NCBI GenBank assembly: GCA_910579585.1
Contig: CAJTVA010000030.1
Coordinates: 1-16,531, forward strand
Source of the DNA: an uncultured Christensenella sp.
GTDB lineage: Bacteria > Bacillota > Clostridia > Christensenellales > Borkfalkiaceae
Length of the DNA stretch: 16,531 nt
Reading direction: 5' to 3'
A model generated the notes under the pieces. The model was given only the letters and a program-made list of their open reading frames with translations. It was not told where the DNA came from and did no database searches. Positions 6,907 through 12,091 of the stretch are shown here, piece after piece; positions within the stretch are counted from its first letter, which is position 1, and each line of letters starts with the position of its first letter. The translations under genes and the position numbers were made by a program.

Positions 6907-7643
6907 AAATAGCGGTAATTAACGGCACGGAGAAGCACGGCGTTACTTTTAAGTTAAAAGAAATGTTTTTGGCGGGCTTCGAAACCGACGCGTCGGTTAC
7001 TGAATTTTATCTGCCGAAAGACTGCCCGAATTTTTGCAAGGGCTGTGCAAGCTGCTGTTTAAAAGGCGAAAATACTTGCAAAGACTTTTCATACGTACAG
7101 CCAATTGAAAAGTCGCTTTTGGAAGCCGATTTGATTGTGATGACTTCGCCCGCTTACGTTAAGCATACAACGGGCGCAATGAAAGCCCTTTTGGACCATT
7201 TGGCATACCGCTGGATGCCGCACCGCCCTGCCGCGGAAATGTTCGGCAAGCGCGCCGTTATCATTACGCAGTGTCTGGGCGCGGGGGCGAAATCGGCGGC
7301 GAAAGACGTTAAACACAGCCTTTCGTGGTGGGGAATTTCAAAAATAGGCGTTTTTTCGGGCGCGCTTATGGGCGACATTTTTTGGGAAAGGCTTTCCGAA
7401 AAGCGGCGGGAAAAGCTTTCTAGAAAAATTAACAAGCTTTCCCGCCGGTTTGCAAAAATAAATTATTCGAAGCCCGCACGTACGAATTCAGTTACGAAAA
7501 TTAAGTTTATGATTTGCCGGACTATTCAGAAAAAGTTATATAAAAACAACCCCGATTATACCGACGCGAAGTATTGGCGTAATCAGGGTTGGCTGGGAAA
7601 AATCCGCCCTTGGAATAAGAGGAATAGAGATATTCTAGAATGA
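6903..7643 (+). CDS. Flavodoxin-fold NAD(P)H-dependent FMN oxidoreductase, Cys-rich
   Basis: This 246-residue protein starts with the flavodoxin-like beta strand and FMN phosphate loop (AVINGTEKHGVT, residues 4-15) and has a typical SPAYVKHTTGAMKALLDH segment (82-99). A Cys cluster, C41, C45, C48, C51, C52 and C59, follows the second strand. It resembles the motif of iron-sulfur flavoproteins and related clostridial oxidoreductases and could bind an Fe-S cluster or act as redox thiols. The last ~85 residues are very basic (KINKLSRRFAKI and onward) and lie outside the reductase fold. The ribosome site GGGGG (6891-6895) lies inside the TetR gene, whose stop codon overlaps this start. The substrate is unknown; a detoxifying reductase induced through TetR is the simplest reading. 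Confidence 0.85.
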   Translation: MKIAVINGTEKHGVTFKLKEMFLAGFETDASVTEFYLPKDCPNFCKGCASCCLKGENTCKDFSYVQPIEKSLLEADLIVMTSPAYVKHTTGAMKALLDHLAYRWMPHRPAAEMFGKRAVIITQCLGAGAKSAAKDVKHSLSWWGISKIGVFSGALMGDIFWERLSEKRREKLSRKINKLSRRFAKINYSKPARTNSVTKIKFMICRTIQKKLYKNNPDYTDAKYWRNQGWLGKIRPWNKRNRDILE

Positions 7644-7655
7644 GTTTTTCTTTAT

Positions 7656-8002
7656 TTATTCAACAAAGTTATAATAAACGTTGTCGAAAGCGTCGTCGCT
7701 GTTCATATAATTACCTTCTTTCTGATTCTGGATATACTTCCAAAGCCTGAAAACAGATTTTCAGAGTAAATTTTCATTACGTCGGAATTACTTTGCGCGA
7801 ATTTTATGGCTCTCGAATTGACCAGTCCGATAAAGTTTGTAAAGCCGTCTCTGATTTCATACATATATTTGACTCTGTTATCGAGAATGACTTTCTGTAT
7901 CCTTTCTTTCCTGTTTTGGATAAAGTTGTAAGTAAAGCTTGTAACAGACGTGATAAGTGCAATTCCTGCGGTAATTATTGCAATTATTGTTTTTACGCTC
8001 AT
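7656..8002 (-). pseudogene. Small single-pass membrane protein, interrupted by a one-base frameshift
   Basis: Read on the minus strand from ATG at 8002, the frame gives 99 residues and stops at 7703-7705. Residues 1-25 form a membrane anchor (TIIAIITAGIALITSV), followed by a charged helical region (RKERIQKVILDNRVKYMYEIRD). The last ~17 residues of this frame look random. Adding one A to the A4 run at 7758-7761 moves into a frame that continues FRLWKYIQNQKEGNYMNSDD to a stop at 7656-7658. That tail is much more protein-like and gives an intact product of about 115 residues. The A run lies in a CTGAAAA/TTTTCAG hairpin (7747-7764), a place prone to indels. No family was recognised. The gene converges on the oxidoreductase, 12 bp away. 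The shift could be real decay, a sequencing error, or programmed -1 slippage. Confidence 0.65.
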
Positions 8003-8051
8003 AAAAACTCTTTATCTTTTGCTTCCTCGTTTTCTTATTAACTTGTAGCAT

Positions 8052-8131
8052 ACTTTATGAAAAAAACAAGTATACTTCATAAAGTGAAAATTATTTTGCA
8101 ATTATTTTCACTTTGGTGCTTATTGCAAAAT
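8052..8131. repeat. Cluster of three overlapping inverted repeats
   Basis: Three perfect inverted repeats interlock here. ACTTTATGAA (8052-8061) pairs with TTCATAAAGT (8076-8085), AAAGTGAAAAT (8081-8091) with ATTTTCACTTT (8104-8114), and ATTTTGCAA (8093-8101) with TTGCAAAAT (8123-8131). The first and second share bases 8081-8085, and the second and third are interleaved like a pseudoknot. A 10-bp palindrome, AAGTATACTT (8068-8077), sits inside the first loop. The region lies upstream of the frameshifted membrane protein on the minus strand and could be its control region. No convincing promoter was seen. Confidence 0.6.
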
Positions 8132-8132
8132 G

Positions 8133-8163
8133 AAAAGTACGAACCGTATCGGTTCGTACTTTT
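8133..8163 (-). terminator. Rho-independent terminator after the DUF6881-like gene
   Basis: A perfect 14-bp stem (8133-8146 with 8150-8163) with a 3-nt loop is flanked by A4 on one side and T5 on the other, so it could work in both directions. It lies 55 bases past the minus-strand stop of the DUF6881-like gene and before the next minus-strand gene. Confidence 0.85.
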
Positions 8164-8218
8164 TCGTTATTGGTGGAGCGGTAGTAACGTAAAACGAATT
8201 TTTACGATAAATTGAAAT

Positions 8219-8533
8219 TTAAGTAGCTGTCAGGCTTCCGTTATAAATTCCAGTATTCCATATTTCGTCAAATTCTTCTTTGGAAATAATCGTTGCATAA
8301 AAGCCATCTCCCCAGACCTTTGCGTTCAATTCATTAACGGTTGGGATTGGACATGCTTCTATGACATCACAATAGGGGTCCTTATCAATCTTTACTGTCC
8401 TGTCTGCAAAGATTTCTATCTCTCTAAGCGCAAAGCGGTCATCATTCAAATCGACTTCATAAAAATATACCATTGGTAAATCATCAGATTCGTATTCCAT
8501 AAATAGCTGTATATACTCAATATTCCTTTTCAT
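8219..8533 (-). CDS. DUF6881-like small protein
   Basis: This is a 104-residue acidic soluble protein, beginning MKRNIEYIQLFMEYESDD. The pattern of an N-terminal strand, YFYEVDLNDDRFALREIEIFADRT in the middle, a PIPTVNELNA segment, and the C-terminal ISKEEFDEIW matches the DUF6881 family as I remember it. Such proteins are small, of unknown biochemical role, and sometimes found beside toxin-immunity or accessory loci. The start at 8533 is chosen because a good ribosome site (GAGGT on the minus strand, about 8541-8545) stands 7 bases before it; the longer frame to 8596 begins upstream of that site. The gene has its own promoter with a 21-bp palindrome and its own terminator, so it is a stand-alone regulated unit. 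No toxin partner is visible. Confidence 0.75.
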   Translation of the reverse strand: MKRNIEYIQLFMEYESDDLPMVYFYEVDLNDDRFALREIEIFADRTVKIDKDPYCDVIEACPIPTVNELNAKVWGDGFYATIISKEEFDEIWNTGIYNGSLTAT

Positions 8534-8629
8534 GACAAACACCTCACAGCAAATCCAGATTTTTTGATTCTGATAAATTATTTGGTAACAGACCACATTA
8601 TTCTCTAAACTACTGTTTATCGTAATGAA

Positions 8630-8658
8630 ATTCTATCATATTATGATAGAAAAAGCAA
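8630..8658 (-). promoter_or_regulatory. Promoter of the DUF6881-like gene with internal palindromic operator
   Basis: On the minus strand TTGCTT (8658-8653) and TAGAAT (8635-8630) are 17 bp apart. Bases 8631-8651 form a palindrome with perfect 10-bp arms (TTCTATCATA / TATGATAGAA) around one central base. It fills the spacer and most of the -10 box, so a bound dimer would block RNA polymerase. No regulator gene sits next to it. Confidence 0.8.
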
Positions 8659-8784
8659 CTATTAAATTTCTTATGGCAGATAGCCGCGCGCTTGTCTTGA
8701 CAATAACTAATAGAGACAAAAGAAAAGCCCGTAATCCATCAGGGCAATTTACGAGCATATAAAGGTATTTCAAAATAGAAATAA

Positions 8785-8816
8785 CGACCTAACCGAAAGT
8801 GGTTCGATTTAGGTCG
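8785..8816 (-). terminator. Terminator of the tRNA-Ala gene
   Basis: CGACCTAA (8785-8792) pairs with TTAGGTCG (8809-8816), with an inner CGAA/TTCG stem. On the minus strand it starts 4 bases after the tRNA 3' end and is followed by the T-rich TTATTTCTATTTTG, which suits a terminator. Confidence 0.8.
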
Positions 8817-8820
8817 CTGT

Positions 8821-8896
8821 TGGTGGAGATATGGGGATTCGAACCCCAGACCTATACGTTGCGAACGTATCGCGCTACCAACTGTGCTATATCCCC
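8821..8896 (-). tRNA. tRNA-Ala (anticodon CGC)
   Basis: The 76-nt minus-strand gene folds into a full cloverleaf. The acceptor stem GGGGATA pairs with TATCTCC and includes the G3-U70 wobble pair that marks alanine tRNAs. The anticodon stem ATACG/CGTAT closes the loop TTCGCAA, with anticodon CGC (codon GCG). The T stem is TGGGG/CCCCA with loop TTCGAAT. The 3' CCA is encoded and the discriminator is A. The D stem GCAC/GCGC has one A-C mismatch. A possible weak -10 box, TATGCT, lies about 17 bases upstream on the minus strand (8918-8913). Confidence 0.95.
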
Positions 8897-9013
8897 TAGT
8901 TGCAACTGCCTTAGCATAAATGCGGTTTTGCATAGAAACCCAAAAAGCTAATTCGCTGTTGCTTATTGTCCTCAAAAGTATGTAAATACCTTTGGGAGTA
9001 TTATTTAAATCAA

Positions 9014-9035
9014 AGCCGCAAAGATAATTGCGGCT
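9014..9035 (-). terminator. Hairpin after the tRNA-Val gene
   Basis: An 8-bp stem, AGCCGCAA (9014-9021) with TTGCGGCT (9028-9035), and a 6-nt loop stand 7 bases beyond the tRNA 3' end on the minus strand. The following minus-strand tail, TTGATTTAAATAA, is moderately T-rich. It separates the two tRNA transcripts, although read-through into tRNA-Ala is possible. Confidence 0.65.
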
Positions 9036-9042
9036 CGCTTTT

Positions 9043-9119
9043 TGGTGGGAACAAATGGGCTCGAACCATCGACCTCTTGCATGTCAAGCAAGCGCTCTGA
9101 CCAACTGAGCTATGCCCCC
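9043..9119 (-). tRNA. tRNA-Val (anticodon GAC)
   Basis: This is a 77-nt minus-strand cloverleaf. The acceptor GGGGGCA pairs with TGTTCCC (two G-U pairs), the D stem is GCTC/GAGC, the anticodon stem CTTGC/GCAAG closes the loop TTGACAT with anticodon GAC (codon GUC), and the T stem is GATGG/CCATT. CCA is encoded with discriminator A. It has its own strong promoter upstream and a hairpin downstream. Confidence 0.95.
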
Positions 9120-9130
9120 AAGCGGATATA

Positions 9131-9159
9131 ATTATACATTAAGCTTTTGTTCTTGGCAA
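9131..9159 (-). promoter_or_regulatory. tRNA-Val promoter
   Basis: On the minus strand TTGCCA (9159-9154) and consensus TATAAT (9136-9131) are separated by 17 bp, and the -10 box ends 11 bases before the tRNA 5' end. Confidence 0.85.
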
Positions 9160-9186
9160 GTATTTTTATTGTTATAATATAAAAAG

Positions 9187-9215
9187 TTGCGTTTTTATTG
9201 ATTTAATGTTATAAT
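9187..9215 (+). promoter_or_regulatory. cyuA promoter
   Basis: TTGCGT (9187-9192) and consensus TATAAT (9210-9215) with a 17-bp spacer stand 25 bases before the cyuA ATG. It is divergent from the tRNA-Val promoter, with the two -35 boxes 27 bp apart. No obvious operator or attenuator was seen. It probably drives the whole cyuA-tcdA-ttcA run and perhaps the M60 gene. Confidence 0.8.
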
Positions 9216-9240
9216 CTAAAAAAATGCAGAGGCAGGCACA

Positions 9241-10518
9241 ATGGATAAATGCGTCTATAAAAGCTACGTAAAGATTTTAGAGGAAGAGTTAGTGCCTGCT
9301 ATGGGCTGTACTGAGCCGATTTCGGTTGCCTATGCGGCGGCGTTGGCGCGGGATACTCTGGGGGCAACGCCCGAAAAAGTTGAAATTTGCGTCAGCGGAA
9401 ACATTCTGAAAAACGTAAAAAGCGTAGTGGTACCAAACACTGGCGGAATGAAAGGCGTGAATTGTGCGGCGGCTGCTGGAATTGTCCTCGGCGATGCTAA
9501 AAAGAAGCTGGAAGTCATCTCTTCGGACAAGCCTCTGGATAAGGAAAAAATCCTCGGCTTTATGAAAAAAGCGAAGTTTTCGGTGGAAAAATCGCGCTCG
9601 GGCTGTATTTTCGACATCAGCGTCCGCGTGAGCGCGGGCTTAGACAGCGCCTGCGTAAGAATTGCGGGTCATCATACGAACGTCGTTCTTATCGAGAAAA
9701 ACGGAAACGACATTTTAAACCTGAATTTTGACAGGGAAGAGCCGAAGCGCTGTGCCGACAGACGGCTTTTAAGCGTCGATAAAATTCTTGAATTTGCCGA
9801 TAACGTCAACGTTTACGACGTTTCGGATACTATCAAAAGGCAGATTGCTTACAACTCCGCCATTGCGGAGGAGGGGCTGAAAAACGACTACGGCGCAAGG
9901 GTCGGTAAAGTGCTTTTATCCTCGTTCGGGGAAGGGGTGCATAACCGCGCAAAAGCGACTGCGGCGGCGGGTTCTGACGCGAGAATGAACGGCTGCTGTT
10001 TGCCTGTCGTTATCGTATCGGGAAGCGGAAATCAGGGAATGACGGCTTCACTGCCCGTAATAGTCTACGCAAAGCATTTGGGCGTAAGCGAAGAAAAGCT
10101 TATCCGCGCGCTCGTAGTTTCCAACCTTATAACGATTCACTTAAAAACGGGTATCGGCAGGCTGTCCGCCTACTGCGGCGCAGTAAGCGCGGGTTGCGGA
10201 GCGGGCGCGGGTATCTGCTATCTGTACGGTGGCAGATATGACGAAGTTTCGCATACCGTTGAGAATGCTATTGCCATAAATTCGGGAGTAATTTGCGACG
10301 GCGCCAAGTCAAGTTGCGCGGCGAAAATCGCGTCTGCGGTGGAAGCGGGGCTTCTCGGCTTCGAAATGTGCCGTAACGGCAGCGGTTTTTGCGCGGGCGA
10401 CGGAATTTTGGAGGACAGTGTGGAAAGCACTATCGACAACGTCGGCGAGATTGCAAGCTGTATGCGCGAAACGGACGAAGAGATTATAAGATTAATGATA
10501 AAAAGCGCTTGCAAATAG
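9241..10518 (+). CDS. cyuA: L-cysteine desulfidase CyuA (UPF0597 / serine dehydratase alpha-like)
   Basis: This 425-residue enzyme splits cysteine into pyruvate, ammonia and sulfide with a [4Fe-4S] cluster and no pyridoxal phosphate. The N-terminal MGCTEPISVAYAAA contains C23, matching the catalytic Cys25 of Methanocaldococcus jannaschii cysteine desulfidase. C312, C352 and C359 have the same spacing (40 and 7) as that enzyme's cluster ligands C282, C322 and C329. GSGNQGMTASLPV at 261-273 is the usual central signature. Length is normal. ATG 9241 follows AGAGG at 9228-9232. It heads a run with tcdA (33 bp later) and a TtcA-type enzyme, so released sulfide may feed tRNA thiolation. Family members are sometimes annotated as serine dehydratase-like, but the residues here favour cysteine. 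Confidence 0.92.
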   Translation: MDKCVYKSYVKILEEELVPAMGCTEPISVAYAAALARDTLGATPEKVEICVSGNILKNVKSVVVPNTGGMKGVNCAAAAGIVLGDAKKKLEVISSDKPLDKEKILGFMKKAKFSVEKSRSGCIFDISVRVSAGLDSACVRIAGHHTNVVLIEKNGNDILNLNFDREEPKRCADRRLLSVDKILEFADNVNVYDVSDTIKRQIAYNSAIAEEGLKNDYGARVGKVLLSSFGEGVHNRAKATAAAGSDARMNGCCLPVVIVSGSGNQGMTASLPVIVYAKHLGVSEEKLIRALVVSNLITIHLKTGIGRLSAYCGAVSAGCGAGAGICYLYGGRYDEVSHTVENAIAINSGVICDGAKSSCAAKIASAVEAGLLGFEMCRNGSGFCAGDGILEDSVESTIDNVGEIASCMRETDEEIIRLMIKSACK

Positions 10519-10551
10519 CGTTAATCGGCACATATTCGGGGGGCTAAGCGT

Positions 10552-11265
10552 TTGAACGCGTTTGAAAGAAGCGGACTTTTAATAGGGGAAGAGAGCTTGG
10601 AAAAGCTGAAAAATTCCCACGTGGCGGTTTTCGGAATCGGCGGAGTCGGCGGCTTTGCCGTCGAGGCTTTGGCGCGTTCGGGAGTGGGCGCCCTCGATAT
10701 TATCGACAACGATATCGTAAGTGAAAGTAATATAAACAGACAGATTATCGCGCTTTACAACACCGTAGGAAGATACAAAACCGAAGTAATGAAAGAGCGC
10801 ATAGCACTTATAAACCCCGAGTGCAGGGTGACGGAACACAGACTGTTTTTTCTGGGTACGCCCCCTAATATGCTTGACTTTTCGCAGTTTAACTACGTTT
10901 TAGACGCGATTGATACGGTTACCGGGAAGCTTGCGATTATAGAAAACGCGAAATTATGCGGAGTGCCTGTCATAAGCTGTATGGGGGCGGGTAACAAACT
11001 AGACCCTACACGATTCGAAATTGCCGATATTTCAAAAACTTCGGTTTGCCCGCTTGCAAAGGTTATGCGGCGCGAACTGAAAAAACGCGGCATTGAGGGC
11101 GTTAAGGTCGTCTATTCGAAGGAAGAAGCGGTAACGCCTTTACAATTAATCGAAGAGGGCGGCAAACGGCAGGTTGCGGGCAGCCTTGCCTTCGTTCCGT
11201 CGGTCGCGGGGCTTATCGCAGCGGGCGAAATAATAAAGGACCTTTGCGGTATTAAAAATGGATAA
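10552..11265 (+). CDS. tcdA: tRNA threonylcarbamoyladenosine dehydratase TcdA (CsdL family)
   Basis: This 237-residue E1-like protein uses ATP to cyclise t6A37 to ct6A37 in ANN-decoding tRNAs. The Rossmann ATP-binding loop GIGGVGG is at residues 28-34, preceded by the family start FERSGLLIGEESLEKL. NINRQIIALYNTVGRYKTEVM at 59-79 and DAIDTVTGK in the centre are characteristic of the family. The C-terminal GSLAFVPSVAGLIAAGEII is also typical. Translation begins at TTG 10552, with a GGGGGG ribosome site (10538-10543). The next gene starts 8 bases before this stop, so the two are coupled. Its sulfur-carrier partners CsdA/CsdE are not in the window; IscS at 1652 could supply a persulfide if one is needed. 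Confidence 0.93.
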   Translation: MNAFERSGLLIGEESLEKLKNSHVAVFGIGGVGGFAVEALARSGVGALDIIDNDIVSESNINRQIIALYNTVGRYKTEVMKERIALINPECRVTEHRLFFLGTPPNMLDFSQFNYVLDAIDTVTGKLAIIENAKLCGVPVISCMGAGNKLDPTRFEIADISKTSVCPLAKVMRRELKKRGIEGVKVVYSKEEAVTPLQLIEEGGKRQVAGSLAFVPSVAGLIAAGEIIKDLCGIKNG

Positions 11266-12076
11266 CGGATTTTCTTTGGAAAGAGCCGAGAAAAGTCTTA
11301 TAAAAAAATTTCACAAACAGCTTTTCAGGAAGTTCACGAAAGCCGTTGTTACTTACAACCTCATTCAGCCGAACGACAAAATTGCGGTATGTATTTCGGG
11401 CGGAAAAGATTCTATGCTTATGGCTAAGCTTTTCCAAGAGCTCAAAAAACACCATAAATTTCCGTTTGACGTCGTTTTTCTTATAATGAATCCGGGTTAC
11501 AGCGAAGCCAACGCGAATAAAATAGAGAGTAACGCAAAAAAGCTGAACGTGCCTTTGACCGTCTTTAAAACGGATATTTTCGAGAACGTTTACAATATAG
11601 AAAAATCGCCCTGTTACATCTGCGCAAGAATGCGCCGCGGTCACCTATATGCGAACGCGCAAAAGTTGGGTTGCAACAAAATCGCGCTCGGGCACCACTT
11701 CGACGACGTCATCGAAACCATTCTTATGGGTATGCTTTACGGCGGTCAGGTTCAGACGATGATGCCGAAAGTGAGAAGCTCGCACTTCGAGGGTATGGAA
11801 CTTATCCGCCCGATGTATCTTATCCGCGAACAGGATATAATCGCCTGGCGCGATTATAACGGGCTCGACTTTTTGCGGTGCGCTTGCCGATTTACGGACG
11901 GTAAGGGCGAAGAGGGGAAAAGAAAGAAAGTTAAAGAGCTTATCCGCACCCTCGCCGCCGACGACCCCGAGATAGAGCAAAATATTTTCAAAAGCGTTGA
12001 AAACGTCAATTTAAGCACCGTCCTTGCCTATAAAGACAAGGCGGGCGTTAAACATTTTTTTGAAAACGATTATTAA
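11258..12076 (+). CDS. ttcA: TtcA-family tRNA 2-thiolation ATPase (PP-loop)
   Basis: This is a 272-residue adenine nucleotide alpha-hydrolase with the PP-loop SGGKDS at 47-52, C119 and C122 in PCYICARMRRG, GHHFDDVIET at 135-144, and C208 and C210 in LRCACRF. E. coli TtcA holds a [4Fe-4S] cluster with C122, C125 and C222, and the spacing here fits C119, C122 and C208 or C210. TtcA makes 2-thiocytidine at position 32 of certain tRNAs. This clostridial form is shorter than E. coli TtcA and may act on another site. The start overlaps the tcdA stop by 8 bases with no strong ribosome site, which suggests coupled translation. Its place after cyuA suggests that free sulfide, rather than a persulfide relay, is the sulfur source; that is inference. 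Confidence 0.87.
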   Translation: MDNGFSLERAEKSLIKKFHKQLFRKFTKAVVTYNLIQPNDKIAVCISGGKDSMLMAKLFQELKKHHKFPFDVVFLIMNPGYSEANANKIESNAKKLNVPLTVFKTDIFENVYNIEKSPCYICARMRRGHLYANAQKLGCNKIALGHHFDDVIETILMGMLYGGQVQTMMPKVRSSHFEGMELIRPMYLIREQDIIAWRDYNGLDFLRCACRFTDGKGEEGKRKKVKELIRTLAADDPEIEQNIFKSVENVNLSTVLAYKDKAGVKHFFENDY

Positions 12077-12091
12077 AAAGGAGAATTTTCT

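Noticed and set aside
7793..8041. 82-residue plus-strand frame opposite the small membrane protein
   Set aside because: It has no ribosome site, is Cys/Tyr-rich by composition, and the minus-strand reading shows a clear membrane anchor and charged helix.
8692..8720. TTGACA-like box and small inverted repeat between the DUF6881-like promoter and the tRNA terminator
   Set aside because: No -10 box stands at a proper distance and no gene follows on the plus strand.
8643..8762. 39-codon plus-strand frame ending in ...RNPSGQFTSI
   Set aside because: It has no ribosome site, overlaps the promoter and palindrome of the DUF6881-like gene, and has no recognisable family. It could be a relic, but nothing supports expression.
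8739..8975. 78-residue minus-strand frame
   Set aside because: It spans the tRNA-Ala gene and its terminator; such frames across tRNAs are common false calls.
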